Shown here in pieces: positions 1 to 12,649 of a stretch of 64,000 nucleotides of DNA. Source of the stretch: Dendrocalamus latiflorus (Eukaryota; Streptophyta; Magnoliopsida; Poales; Poaceae). Below the pieces are notes generated by a model, which made no database searches, was not told the origin of the DNA, and saw only the letters and a list, made by a program, of their open reading frames with translations. The position numbers and the translations under genes were made by a program. The first letter of the stretch is position 1. Every line of letters begins with the position of its first letter. Where the stretch lies: NCBI GenBank assembly GCA_017311315.1, contig CM029669.1, positions 12,824,390-12,888,389 of the forward strand. Direction: 5' to 3'.

Positions 1-1086
1 AGGCATGGTGCCACCAGGTCCCTGTTGCCTCGTGCTCTCGTCGACCGAAGGAAGCTTAGATCCACCCTATCAGTATATACTTTGCTCTAAATTTCTTTCA
101 ATTCTTCCAATTTATTTCAAGAATAGTGGCTAAATTTGTGAGTTATGATTTTAATATGATGATTGTTGATTGATTTTTATTATCTGATTTTTATCGAATT
201 GTATAGTTAAAGCTTAAGGTTTCAATTTTGATTTTTGGAAAATCGGTCTAGCTCATTGCAATTCGGAGGCAAAATTGTAGTATTTGACCACAATGTCAAG
301 TAGGCCACTTAATATATTTTTCTATTATATTGTTCTTGAACAGTTAAAGATATACATATCTAATTGACTTTTTTAATTAATTGATAATGATTTTATGAAT
401 GATATACTTGTTTGCTTTGTGGAAAAACAATAATTGACAAAAAATTACCAATGATGTTATAGTTCGTCGCTTTATGAACTCGAAAGAATGTAAATACTAA
501 AAGGTAATGCATTAACTTACATTTGATTATTTTATTTTATGCTTAAAAGCTTTAATTAAGTTTGTTCTCTTTTAACAAACAATCATGGTTGGATGATGTA
601 TCTTACCAGTGCCGACTAACTTTTATCTGTGATTTCACCCTTAGATCTTTCAGTTTACTGCAACTAACAATATTATTATCTGGCTTCTTCATCTTTGTAA
701 GCATTTGGATCACTATTTTTTATCATTATATATTGCCATCAGTTATATTGAAATATTAATGGTGAAAATTATCGGACATATTACTATCTAACATAATATT
801 ACTTAAAAATTATATATATTATTATATATAGTGAAACAGTCAACTCCTGTCATCTTCGCTATTGTTGCTTCTGCATGGGAGTGCGACGCAGCGTCAGCAC
901 GTAAAGCGTCGCTAGCAGGTAGATGGCGTCCATGAACATCTGCGCACGGCTGCTACATCGCGTGCATGATCTCCCTCCGTCGCATTGCATTAGACGTCAC
1001 AGATCAGATCATATCAAGGGGCCGATATATACGTGGCTGCTTTGAGATTCTCATGCATCGGAATGATGCTGATGCATACGCGACCA
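1..1086. other. AT-rich intergenic DNA, no gene seen
   Basis: No conserved protein, RNA gene or complete transposon ends were recognised here. The sequence is AT-rich up to about 840 and then becomes GC-richer. Reading frames are short and dissimilar to anything known. Confidence 0.5.
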
Positions 1087-1094
1087 GTTCGTAC

Positions 1095-2829
1095 CAGAGG
1101 TGGGATACGGGCGCGATTTTTCGGGCCAACCTGAGGCACAGTCGGTTCGGCATGGCTCAAGCACAGTTCAGCCCAACACGTGATGGGTTGGACTGGGCCT
1201 GAAAAGCCGGTCCATCGGGTGGTATGGCACAGCAAACCGGGCCGTGCTTGGGCTGGCTTGGCATAGTGAGCACCGCGAGCACGGGTGGCACAGTGGGAAC
1301 ACTGGCGCCAGCGGTCACCTCGGCCTTCTAGCTCCGCGCCTCCAGCCTACCGCACACAACTCCGTCTTCTGTCTGTCGCTCTACCTCCCATGCCGCCGCT
1401 CCGCCTCCTATCTGCGCACTCCCGCCTCCTGCGCACCACTCGGGCCTTGGGCCGACCGGCCAAGAGGATATTCTGAGCGAGAGAGAGAGAGAGAGAGTGG
1501 AGAGTGGAGAGATGACACTGAGAGTGAGTCTGAGAGAGAGGAGAGATGAGAGAGTTAAGAGTGAATAAAATTGGAGAGATGAGAAAGGTTTTATCTGATG
1601 TTTATTATTCTATCTCTTGCTTACTTATAAAATTTATTTGGTTAATTACGGACAAAATTGCCAAATCTAGGGAGGATCCCCTTTTAGGCATGCTGTTGTA
1701 GCAATAGAGGAAAAATTTATTAAATATTTTGGTTATATTTCACACTTGTATTGCTTTGATGTTATTTTCGATCGTACGAAAATATTAGTAGGTTTACAGG
1801 TTGGTATGAAGGGAATAGGTGAATGCTTCAGTTTTGATTACTCAGAAGGTTTCGCACATGTTAAAGATGAGCTTTTTTGTATTTTTTGTACGTGTCATGA
1901 TAAGTTTGGCAACAGTGCGAGATCAGAGGCTTCACAATAGATGCAATAAGGAAAGGCAAGCTTCATATCACACTTATGGAAGAAGCTAAAGGACAGGCCT
2001 ACTTCTTTGTCCTCTCAATCTCAGGAGCGCCTCCAGGTGAAATTTTGTCTTAGAGCTGAATCACTACTTAGAGCATGATTTTGCAAATATCGATCCTAAT
2101 TTTACTAGCGAAGGCAAGATAGATTTACTCAAGTGGTGGAAGAACAACAAGTGGATATTGTACTATCACATTTCATACGAGATGTTCTCTTAGTACCATA
2201 TCCACCGTCCCTTCAGAAACAATGTTTAGTATAGTAGGCAATCACATGCGCCAAAGACTGGGAATTAGCTAAAGAGCGACAACAGCATCAACTGAAGGAT
2301 TCTGAAATTGTGCAGGCGCACGCTGACCTCGAATGAATAAATGATCTGAACATTGATGAGTAGATACTATGTACGTATATTATTATAGTTAGTATGTATG
2401 CATATTGTTACTGTACTCTTTTCCTTACTCAGTAAATCCTACTCTGGGGTATAAGGTTTTTAATAAGATAGTAACATTGTATGTTTAAAATATCAAGGAA
2501 ATTCCACTTTTCTCCGAAATATTTACGTCATTACGTGCCTATGTTTTTACGCAACTAATTCAATTTTAACTAGTTTTTAATGAGACGGGTACGAGAGAAA
2601 TGAAGATGGCGGCCGCTGCCACCATCGTCGCTGCCGCCTTTGTTGTGTATAGTTACTTCAGACTGGGTTTGGGCTGACACGGCACAAACACCGGCACGGC
2701 AGACTTTGGGCCGTGCCTGGGCCTGACTGGAGGCGATACGGGTTAGCACGGCACGACACGACACGACGGGGTAACTGGACAAAGCTGACACGGCACGATC
2801 TACGGCCCTCGCTCCAATACCCACCTCTA
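1095..2829 (+). mobile_element. hAT-superfamily DNA transposon, decayed
   Basis: The element begins CAGAGGTGGG and ends CCCACCTCTA, a 9-of-10 terminal inverted repeat of hAT type. It is flanked by a perfect 8-bp duplication GTTCGTAC (1087-1094 and 2830-2837), the target-site size of hAT transposons. Both subterminal regions carry related GC-rich motifs (GGGCCGTGC, GGCACGG). The inside keeps a decayed end of a transposase, so this is a defective copy of a formerly autonomous element. A (GA)n tract lies at about 1480-1550. Confidence 0.87.
1800..2340 (+). pseudogene. hAT transposase remnant (C-terminal dimerisation region)
   Basis: Translation gives pieces typical of the hAT C-terminus: VKDELFCIF and DKFGNS near 1860-1915, then LLKWWKNN near 2128-2150, then in shifted frames VPYPPS, MFSIVGN, MRQRLG and AKDWELAKERQQ up to about 2290. 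LLKWWK and the late AKDW block are landmarks of the hAT dimerisation domain. Several frame changes and stops separate the pieces, and the DNA-binding and catalytic parts are missing, so no functional protein can be made. The assignment agrees with the hAT ends and 8-bp duplication around it. Confidence 0.7.
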
Positions 2830-2837
2830 GTTCGTAC

Positions 2838-3561
2838 GTAGGTGATGTCATATCCTGTTCGTGTATCAAAGGATGGATTGTCTCTGATGGCTTTCACTGT
2901 GTCTTGAAACGACGAAACAGCTACGGATGAACACCATGCACATGTAAGCGATGCAGAAAAGAAAAGTGTCTCAAAAGAAGCTTGATCTCAATAATTCAAC
3001 GTGCATAATAAAGCTCAGCGTCGAGTCCGAGAGAAGTGTCTGCTTAGGTTTGAATCGATGGACCATGGACCGAGCAGAACGGGAAAAACAAAGAGTATGA
3101 TTGCCTTCGTACGTCGCAAGTACGTGACGTGCCTAGGATCAGATTGGTCTGAGTGAAGAAAAAAAAATGCGTTAAGCCCATTCGTTTTAGATTTTAGCTA
3201 GCTTTTGCTCCGAACATTAAAAAGTCAAATATCATAAATAAAATAGTTTTTTAAAATAAATTCTTTAAATAACTTTTTAAATTTAAAATTATATACACTA
3301 TCTTATATAGATATCTCTACCATCTACTACTATATTAAAAAGCATCTACAATACCCATCAGCTACACCAAAGAAACACCCCCAAATTCCTACGACGAAAC
3401 GGGCGGCACACAGCAGTGCTGCTCTGCTCTTCGCCTTCCATCAGCCGTCCATCACCAGCTCCATCACCCGACACCATGTTTCCTCTGTAGCTCGTCACGT
3501 ACGAAGTGTCATCCATATACACTAACCATAGTACGTAACACATACAGACAAATAAAATTAT
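2838..3561. other. Intergenic DNA, no gene seen
   Basis: This lies between the hAT element and the first solo LTR. The part at 3180-3340 is very AT-rich. No coding or structural feature could be supported. Confidence 0.45.
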
Positions 3562-3566
3562 CAATC

Positions 3567-6500
3567 TGTAACGCCCCCGTTTCCAGGGGCGCGTACGGAC
3601 ACGGCATTCCGCAACTATTCACGCATGAACAGTTATGGAACGTCGCGCAAGAGTATACCATTGCATGCTTACAACAAAGATCCAGCATATATTTTACATA
3701 AGGATTAACATCCATTTTTCGACAGCGGGGCGTGCAAACCCAAAGTATACTTACATCACAAAAACTCCAGAATCCGCTTGAGCGCGGCCAAGACCTAAAG
3801 CCACGGGTCCTCGTCGAAGAAGAGATCCTTCGGGACGCCCTCGACGGGGAGACCTTCTTAACACGAAATCTTGAATTGCCTTCTTTTCCTTCTGGTATCT
3901 GTGGCATTTTGCAAGCCTGAGTACTCCGACCCCGTACTCAGCAAATCACAAGGGAAACCCTAATTTACTACTTACATGGATCAACAAAGGAAGGGAGTAT
4001 ATTTGGTTTATTAACTCTGAGTGGATGCAGTTTTATTTGCAAACATTTTGATAAGACAGACCCAAAACTTCTCCTTAAGAACTCAGGGATTTTCACGAAA
4101 CGTTAATTAACCAACTGAACAACTTAAAGCATTTACAAAACTACTTAAGCTTCGCTGCTGGAATCACCCAAGTGACACGGCTCCAATAACCGGGAGCACG
4201 GCGTATTCGAATACCATTTATTTGACTCTGCAGAGTTTGCTCAGCTTTACCCACACGATTTCTTAACTTCCGCGCCCGGGTTAAGAAAGCCAGGTCGTTT
4301 CACTGCTCAACTCTCTATATAGACTCTACCCGGTAGAATCCACTCGGGTCTGGCACATATATATAACTCCCGTCCGCTTCGAGTGAACTCTACCGTTGTT
4401 AGGCACCCGCAGCACGGCCTACCTAACCTCGCTTTCTCAATATCAAGCCTTCTCAACATCTGTAGAGTTTCAATCGAGTTGAGCAGCTACTAAACAAGTG
4501 TTGACAAGTCAACTCCTGTGGTTGAGCGATCACCGTGACATTTGCTCAGCGTAAGGGTTTTAGTTCTTATATTTTCACATGGTCCGCAACCTCATTAGGC
4601 CCGCGACCCAACCTAGGGTAGGCGGTGGGCGAAGGCCGTCTCGCGGCTCCCCACAACACCCTTACCCTAACTTCATTCCCAGGGTAAGAGTTGGGCGAAG
4701 ACTAACTCGCCATCTCTTTCCCCAACCCTTACCCTACCTTGTGCACGCAGGCACTCTCCGCTCTAGGGCACGGTGTCCCATACCACCCTACCCTAGAGTC
4801 GGGTTTGCAAATTCTATTGGCCCGCAACCACAACCTTATTAGTCGAAGACTTTGCATGATAATAATATCCTACGATTATCTAGATTAACAGATAATTATT
4901 TCTAAGGTTACAAAGGCATGGCTACAAGCTTAACATGGCATTTATCGGTGGTAGGATTAACTACATAACATGTCATTCTAAACATTTTATTTTATTTTTG
5001 AACTAACATTTCAGAATTAGCTCAATGCAAATAGCATAATAACATAATTAGATAGCATGGGTTGCAACATGATCAAAAGATTTGAGACTTGCGATCTCGG
5101 CTAGCTCGAACGTAGAAGCACCTTGGTCCTGCGACTGCCCTTGAACTTCCGAGAACTTCGAAACTAGCGCAAACACACAAAAATAAATAAGTCCAGCTTA
5201 AGACTAATCAAGCGAGGAAAAATAAACTATTTAAAAAGGAGTAAAATGCATAAATCCTCAAATGGAATTTTTAGGAATTTATCTGGGACGGATATGGAGG
5301 AATGGAGGCCAAAAATGGGTTCAAGACATTAATTGGAGCAAAGTGGTGAAATTTGGGAATTTTTGGGATTTTCTGTGATTTTCTAGAATTTATTTGGATT
5401 TTTCTGATTTCTGGAAATTAATAAATCGGGGAAATTGCTGTGAACAGTAACTGGCCCGGCCGCTGCTACAGTGCGGCCCAGCCCGACGTTCAAACGCGCG
5501 CACGGGAGGGAAACGGGCCGGGAGGCCGCGGCCCAAGCGGCTTTTGCACGCGCGGGGAGAAGTGGGCCGAGGGAGATCGGCCCAGAGCGAGTGCGCCCGC
5601 GCGGCTCGGATGACCGCTGCGTGGCGGGACGAACGGCAGCGGGGCGGGAGCGGCGAAACGGTATGAGGGACATCCAACGGATGTGGGGCGGGAGTCTTAG
5701 GAGGATCGGACGGTTGCGGCATGATGCCATCGGGCGGTTGACGTTATAAGGCGACGGGGAGGATCGGGCGGCGGAGGAGGGGCCACGTCCTTCGTCTCCT
5801 ACCTCTCGCCGGGCGCGCATGGCAGAGGAGCAGAGGGGCAGCGCCTCCGTTCTCCGGCGACAGCCATGGACTCCGGCGGCAAGGGAAGGTACCGGCGGCT
5901 AGCTCTCGACGAGGGGGACCCATTTTGGGGCTTAGGAGAGTGAGGGGACCAAAGGAGAAAGTGGAGGACAGAAGGGGAAAGCTTGGCTCTTTAGCGGCAA
6001 TGGGGGTCATCGGCGGAGAGAGAGTCAAATTGGCCGCGGCTATACGATCAGTGGGACTTGGGGCTCACACTGGTGGCGGAGATGGGAGCCGGGGAACTGC
6101 GGGGAAGTCTGGCCACGGAAGGGGGTCTCTGCCGGCGGTGAACTGCGACGCTGGGGTCCCTCGGCGTTCCACCTGGCCAAAGGAAGGTAGCAACGACTTT
6201 AGGGAGGGGTGAAGGTGCTCTGAGCGAAAGTAATTGAGAAATGGAGGGAGAGAGGAGGAGATCGACTTCGCGGGGTCGCCGGCGCAGGGGAAGACAGTGG
6301 CGGAGCTGCGGGCGGCGGGACTCCGATTGGCAACTCGGGGAGTTGCTCTGGAGTGGAGGGAGGAGAATAGGAGTGCTGGGGAGGCTTGGGAAGCAAAGAA
6401 GAAGGAGGGAGCCGTGGGGCGGTTTTTATACACCCGGGCGGAGGGAGGGGATCCTTCGGGGAGAAGGCAACGGGCGCGGCTGGGAGTCGACAAGGGGAGA

Positions 6501-7082
6501 CAGGGAGTTGGTGGCGAGTCTCTCCGCGGGATGGGACGGAGTGATGTCGGCTCTGCACGGGATAGCGATGGGAGCAGGTGAGCTGCGACAGAGGGAGCGC
6601 GTCCACGCGCGGGAGAGGAGGCGTGGCGACTGCCAGGCGGGGCCGGAGCAGAGGCGGGCGACGTGGCACGAGGGCGCCCACATCTTTGGACCGGGGGTGG
6701 TCGGGACGGCGCGGCGGTCCAAACCACAGGCACTGAGGCGGTGCGGCGCGGACGCAGTGCTAGCGCGAGCGCGAGGGAGAAGGCGGGGAGAAGCGAAGGC
6801 GCCAGCGGGAGAAGGGGAGCGGGGCGGCGCCAGGGAGGAGGGGAAAACAGGAGAGGGAAGCAGCACCCACGGGGAGGGGCGCGAGCGCCAGGGAGGAGAG
6901 AAAAAGGGAGCGGCGCCGGAGAGAGGACAAGGCGGGAAGGGGCGGGGCGCCAAGAGAAGGGGGAGGCCAGAAAAGGAAAGTGGAAACCGGGTGACTTTCC
7001 AAAAAGGGAAAGTTCCCAAAATTCACCCAAAAATGCAGCAAAAATAATGAAAATTTTTGGTTTGAAATTTTGGCGTTTTTCA
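3567..7082 (-). mobile_element. Solo LTR, long GC-rich LTR (probably Ty3/gypsy)
   Basis: The plus-strand left end is TGTAACGCC and the right end is GGCGTTTTTCA, giving TG...CA ends with an imperfect inverted repeat. The five bases CAATC occur immediately outside both ends (3562-3566 and 7083-7087), as expected for a target duplication. Read on the minus strand it runs from TGAAAAACGCC to GGGCGTTACA, and a strong TATAAAAA lies on that strand at 6423-6430. No polyprotein coding is present, so this is an LTR left by recombination. At 3516 bp it is long, as in many grass gypsy elements; the lineage is inferred from size and composition only. The long Pro/Arg-rich reading frames at 5.4-7.2 kb are by-products of GC content. 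Confidence 0.75.
6423..6430 (-). promoter_or_regulatory. TATA box of the solo LTR
   Basis: The minus strand reads TATAAAAA between GC-rich flanks, inside the LTR at 3567-7082. Its strand agrees with the LTR orientation deduced from the ends. Confidence 0.45.
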
Positions 7083-7087
7083 CAATC

Positions 7088-7592
7088 CGAGACTAGCCAT
7101 GAGAAAATGCAAGGAGCGAAAGTAGACATGCAAGTATAGCTAGAGGCCTTGTACGTTTTTCGTGACCACGAGATCATAGGCTAGCTCTGGACTGTACGAA
7201 GCAGCAAGTCATGCAAGCTACATGCAATAGCTCCAAGCTTGACAGCCGAAGGAGATTTTCCTGTAGCGATTGAGATCAGACAACATAAAAACATTGTTGA
7301 GGACTCTGGTTTTTTGTGCAAATGGCTGACCAAATGCGCAGGAGGTGCATCTCTCATATGCTTATTGTCTGTCAGTATGAATCTAAACTGTAAACTTACA
7401 GGCGTATCCGGTCCGGTCGGATGCGGAGATCACCATGGGTGCAAAGAAACTCAAGGAAAAACACACAATTACCAAATGTATTCCATATGAATGTCCTAGG
7501 GTTACAAAATAGCCTCCCCTCTCCCATCACAAGGGGATGTCCTATTTATATGGGGAGAGAGAGGAGGGCATGTGAAGTTACAAATTTGCTCT
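7088..7592 (-). other. Older LTR-like fragment with TATA box, split by the next solo LTR
   Basis: The minus strand has ATATAAATAGG (TATA core 7543-7550), followed downstream by leader-like sequence. The fragment continues on the far side of the solo LTR at 7598-9222, from 9228. This suggests that the solo LTR landed in the promoter part of an older element. The ends of the older element were not found. Confidence 0.35.
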
Positions 7593-7597
7593 CGGGA

Positions 7598-9222
7598 TGT
7601 TGGATCGAAATCGGCAATAGAGGGGGGGGGGGTGAATGGTGCCGTTTAAAATTCGCCCCCAAAGTATTCACGAAAAGGAAAAAAAACTCAATTCTCTGAA
7701 AGCTATAAAAAGTTACGACGAAGGTGAAACAAGCTATCTGGAAATCGCAAACAATTTTGACGAAAGCCTGAAGAACCAGACCATCACAAACTGCCCCAAA
7801 AAAATGAAATGGCCGCGGGACTAAAAAGACCATAAGCTGCAAAGAGACCGGGAAATACTAATTCAAGAAACTACAAACATAGAAGAAAAGCAGAGAACAA
7901 AATCTTTTGGCCGAATATTTTTTTTTTATTTTTTGCCGAGAGGACGTAGCTGGATTGAAAAGAAAAACAAAGGAAATGGTTCCAAATCTTGCTGCCAAAA
8001 GAGTAGCCGAACTAACAACAAGGAAAAGGGAAAGACAAAGAAGAAAGCAAGTAGAAAGAAGGCTGCACGGGACCAAACCAAAAAAAAAGAAAAAAAGAAA
8101 TCGGCAAAAGGATCTTTTGGAACAGCAAAAACTGAAGACTAGATGGCAGAGAAAGTGCCAAGAGAAAGCTTCTCTACTCAGATCAAGGAACCAAGAAAAC
8201 AAATAATTAATGTTTTTTTAAAAAGGAGAACACTTAGAGCAATTCGGCAGGGACTATACAGGACAGCAAAATTGATTTTTAAGAGACAAAGACTGAGCTG
8301 CAAACAGACTACTCGGAGAAAACAAACTCAGATTCTAGAGAAAGCCATCCATTGCTCTTAGAAGATTTGTTAGCCAAGGAGGCCTTTAGGCAATACTGAG
8401 CAAATGAGATTTCAGCCTTTGGAACACATAAACTCTACAGAAGAGAACATCATGGCAAGAAACAAGGAACACAAGATTTCACAAAAGATGAAGAGACATG
8501 AATGCTTATATTAGAGATTGTCTACAGCCTTCTCAACACAAATCCCCAAGAGAGATGAACACACACAACCAAAAGCAAAACAAGAGCTCCTGCCACTACT
8601 CAGCCAACAACTCCACTAAAGAAAGAGCTCATGCAGGAGGAGGGAAAAACCAAAAACCCCTAACTCTCTCAAGCCTACCCCTCTCCTTTTATAGCATCTA
8701 GTTAATGGGTTTACAACTTCCTTTACCCAATAACTTCAACTAACTCTGCGCTTTATCCATTAACCCGAACCGCATCCACTTCCTTTGTGCAGCCTTGCGT
8801 ATTTACCAAAACGTCCCTCCTGCACCTTCCGAGAAGCTTCCACATTTCTTGCCGTCCAAGCCTCGCAGCAACTTCAAGTCCTCGCCGTCTTTGGCACATC
8901 CCAACCGTTTTGACATCAGCACCGCCTGTGCCTAGTCCGGTCAACCCGTGCCTCGCCACGACTCCGCCTCAAAGTCCTGCAGCCAACACAGACAACAAAC
9001 ACATTACATAGCACCGCTCGAGATACAGATAACACAAAGTCGTATCCAGTCAAAAAGAAAACAGGCGTCCAAAGCTCGTTCGACCGCATTGGACCAAGTC
9101 TGACCACAGTCGGCTACACCGTGCAACGACTTAGCTCGAAACACTCAAACCAAACTCAAACTTTCCTGATCACGCGTCAATTACTCATCACAAACACGGG
9201 GTCACATCCACATGGTCTCTCA
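7598..9222 (-). mobile_element. Solo LTR, copia SIRE/Maximus-like
   Basis: The plus-strand ends are TGTTGGATCG and GGTCTCTCA, so on the minus strand it runs TGAGAGACC...CGATCCAACA. CGGGA is duplicated outside both ends (7593-7597 and 9223-9227). On the minus strand a TATAAAA box lies at 8687-8693, followed by a leader of about 1 kb and a C-rich ATTCACCCCCCCC tract close to the 3' end. From memory, that tract resembles the LTR 3' end of maize Opie/Ji-type (SIRE/Maximus) elements. No gag or pol is present. Confidence 0.7.
8687..8693 (-). promoter_or_regulatory. TATA box of the second solo LTR
   Basis: The minus strand reads GCTATAAAAGGAGAGG, a textbook plant TATA box in the middle of the 1625-bp LTR. 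Confidence 0.5.
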
Positions 9223-9324
9223 CGGGACATAGCTGACTCCTAGAGGTATCTATGTCTTTTGCCCCGCACAGGCCCTGCCACATTCAAGACTCTGGGGTTA
9301 GTTCATAACTGGACCCCTCTAGGT

Positions 9325-9640
9325 CGGTCTTGCGCACCTCGCCTGAGGTCGGCCCCAAACCCCTCTAGGGTTGATCTTACGTACCTTACCTGAGGTCAGT
9401 CCCGAACGCCCCTGGGGCTGGTCTTGTGCACCTCACCCGAGGGGTCAGGCTCAGACGCCCCGGGGACAATCTTGTGCACCTCGCCCGGGGTCGGCCCTAG
9501 ATCCCTTGGAGCTAGTGTTGCGCACATCGCCTAGAGTCGGCCCTGGATCCCTTCGGGGCTAGTCTTGCATACCTCACCCAGGATCAGGCCCCGACCCTTC
9601 TGGGGCTGGTCTCATGGACCTCGCCAAGGTTGACTTAGGG
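9325..9640 (+). repeat. Tandem repeat, about 47-bp unit, seven degenerate copies
   Basis: Each unit carries a form of TCTTGCGCACCTCGCC followed by GAGGTCGGCCC. The TCTT landmark recurs at about 9328, 9375, 9422 and 9470 with 47-48-bp spacing, and weaker copies continue to about 9630. The array is GC-rich and non-coding. Such arrays are common in subterminal parts of large CACTA elements, but no termini were found here. Confidence 0.75.
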
Positions 9641-10626
9641 ACTTAGTTTGGGGTAGGCCTTCCAACGGGTGTTGTGCTCTGAGCTGTTCGTGGGCACGAG
9701 GTAGCGCGGGGACCCTCCCCCATTAGTGCCCCTCGACAATCTAGGTGGTCATCGACCGCCTACCCAAGCTGGCACACCGACTTGCAAAAGGAGACAGTGC
9801 GCTGCCTCGGGTCTACGATCCCCCAAGTAGCCTGCAATGCATTTCGATAACATGTTAAAATACCTTAGTTCTTGCGCAAACTTCAGATGACAAGTCATGC
9901 TCACGTCTCCAACTCGAGTTCCCCTGGTGTTCGCCAAAGGGCTATTGCTACACTCAGTTGATTTTGGGTCATATTGAGTTCACCATCGCATAGGACACGG
10001 TGTCATGAATAGTTATATAGCCAAGCATCGACCGCCTTGATGCCGAAGTTATGTGGAGACGCGGAGTTAGGACTTGGCCCAGAGAAGTGCCTCGTGAAGT
10101 CAACTCTTGACCAACTACATTTGAGAGGCGAAGGTATGCACAAGAATGTCGAGCTCAACTCATGTAGGCATGCCCACTAAAAGATGACACAACCCAACGG
10201 GGTGAAAGGTTGACCCATGTGAACATGTTAAAAATAAGCACCTAACTTGCTAGTTCAAGATGCATAGTCCTTGGGTAATCGGGTGACCTTGGTAGGATAG
10301 GCATGGATATACCGCTAGTTCGAGGTGTGATGGAGCTTCAAGCGCATGAAGCTAATTCAAGCATACACATCCCTATGCACGAGCTCGTTTGGTGATGCTG
10401 AGTTGGATGACATCTCAAGATGTGATTGATCGATGCATGCCAACACGCCGAGATGTTCAAAATCGGTGAGAGCGTGCCCAAGGCTAGCCTGGTGAGTTTG
10501 ATCTTTGAGATGAGAGGATACACACTAAGCTATTGCTTGCTTGGCTTATCGAGGTATGGCACTAGACACTTGGAAGTGTGCTACGCACTCGGCTCATGGA
10601 GGCGTGGCCCATGAAGCAAGGAGTGC
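9641..10626. other. Non-coding repeat-derived DNA
   Basis: No coding region or transposon end could be supported. Composition matches the neighbouring tandem arrays, so it probably belongs to the same larger repeat. Confidence 0.35.
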
Positions 10627-10629
10627 CCA

Positions 10630-11341
10630 CACTACTAGTTTTCAGGTCTAGGACAACAGAGCGAAATCATTGCAATAGGGCCAAAATAGATGCAATATGT
10701 ACCTATCGCAATACATCACTTCCGTTGGCAAGCGTGGCAAGTACTTGCATGCTTAAAAGATTGTGGCAAGTACTTTTCAATTTTTTTAATCTCCTCTAGC
10801 AATTAATAACTATAGATAATATAATTCCTCCACACCAATTCGGCCCTTGCGTTGAGCAGTTAGGCCCACGAAAACAAAGCGTTGCAATAACAGATTATTG
10901 CCACGAACAATCATCATATATAGCAACAAATTTATTTCGTGGCAATACAAACTCATTTCATACGCATTGTATAGGAACCTTTTGCAACGCAATTGATGAC
11001 TATGACAACGCAATAAAATTGTGGCAATATTGTCACCCACTCGCAACGAAATTCTATAAGGTGGCAATACCTCCTAACTATTGCAACGAACATCAATATT
11101 ATCACAACGCAAGACAACCGTGGAAATAAAGTCATACTACTCGCAACCATTTTCTAAATGGTGGCGATAAAGCCACCTATTACAACGAATTCAATGACTA
11201 TCGCAACGCAATATTTTAGAGGCAATACTGTGCACATATCGCCACGATTTTGGCAAAACGTTGCAATAGTACATACCTATTGCAACTAATTTAGTGTCGT
11301 TGCGATGCGTTTCGTGGCTAAAGGGTCGGAATCCAGTAGTG
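10630..11341. mobile_element. CACTA-type MITE
   Basis: The element starts CACTACTAG and ends CCAGTAGTG, which are CACTA-superfamily termini. It is flanked by the 3-bp duplication CCA (10627-10629 and 11342-11344). The inside is filled with short subterminal-type motifs in both orientations, forms of TTGCAACG, GTGGCAATA and ATTGCAACGAA, especially at 10850-11300. At 712 bp with no coding capacity it is non-autonomous and would depend on a transposase from elsewhere. Neither CACTA in the 24-44 kb region shares its subterminal motif. Confidence 0.85.
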
Positions 11342-11344
11342 CCA

Positions 11345-12640
11345 CCCACCGCGAATCAACGCTGTCGAGGCATGGCCCTCGAGGATAATCACAATGTGCT
11401 GGGGTGATGTGCTAACGCTTGTTGATGTGAAGCAATCAATCCAACAGGACGTGCACAACTGAGGAGACGACAATAGATTGAGCCAAGCTCGATCGAGGGA
11501 AATGCTCTGTATGTTGAGTCATATCATACGGAGGCGAAGCCACTGAGAAGTGTTGCCCCTGGCTAGTCAAACCAACCCGATGACTAGGAGTGCGCTGGGG
11601 CGCAAAGTGCTAGGAACCGATGAACAACCTAAGGCGATGAGAGGTGCACTGAAGCACCCATTAACCGACTCCTGGAGGGTCACTCGCGGCATAAGCAGGT
11701 GTGCACGAAAGTGCCAGATACTCAACTCACCTTAGTGATGGCCTCACGAGGGGTTCTCAACGCACTAGGGGCGGACATTGGAGGTGAGGAGATGTTTGCC
11801 CGAACGCAAGGTGGTTAATTCGTCAGAGCCTATGTGGCCGACTTATCGAGGCGCTAATTGCGAGACACAGTACTCTACAAGTTGGGGCATGCCCCTCAAT
11901 GGAAGGGGGTGATTTGGTTATTCGTAAAGCTAGAGAGTCCATGGTCAGGGGATGCTATCAAGGCAAAACAAAGTTCGGCTGAGGGGAAGCCATCAGGACC
12001 AATCGAGCCACACCGATGTGAAGCCATTTCTCTCAAGAAGCTCAAAAAACTTCGTCGACGCGCCAGAAGGGTCGAGGCAGTGGGCACTGTGAGCCACCTT
12101 CTCAAGACTAACACCGACTTTCTCTTTTGGCAAAGCACGGACTTGGCCTGGGGTTGATGCCCTAGAGGAAGGGGAAGGTGATGACACCATGAGTAGATAT
12201 ACTGTCCCTAGCCTAAACATGCACTCAATGTACAGTAAGATTGAAGCTAAGGCAACATCTAGGACCGTTGCAGGTGGAACCTGCTGGGTCAAGCCCAAAA
12301 AGTAGCAGCGGAGATGAAGTCAACTTGAGCCGGGTTGGTGGTGTGTGGTGGAAATCAAGCACCATCGACGGTGGCACTCGAGATAAAGCACATGAGTGAC
12401 ACTTCAGTTGGGGAGGCGAGAATGTTGCCAGTCCCCATTGGGAAAACTTGGCATTCAGGACTCATTTTTACGCGGGAGTAATGCTGGCTCATGCACCGGC
12501 TAGTGCGGCATGAAGCCAAGATACTCTAAGTTTATCCCACGGCCGCCCAGCATTCTTTGCAAAGAATGTAAAGGGTCCATAACTACCTTGGCTCCTAATG
12601 TTAGAACAAATTTCACTTGCTATTCTTTTACTAGGGGTAT
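11345..12640. other. Non-coding repeat-derived DNA
   Basis: No gene is visible. The text is GC-balanced with scattered degenerate motifs (GAGGCGAAGCC, CATCGAGGC) that foreshadow the tandem arrays downstream. It is probably part of the same large repeat. Confidence 0.35.
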
Positions 12641-12649
12641 CCCATTATC

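Noticed and set aside
5383..7177. Long Pro/Arg/Ser-rich open frames on both strands, up to 370 codons
   Set aside because: They overlap in several frames, have no domain, and lie inside a solo LTR with defined ends; GC-rich DNA has few stops.
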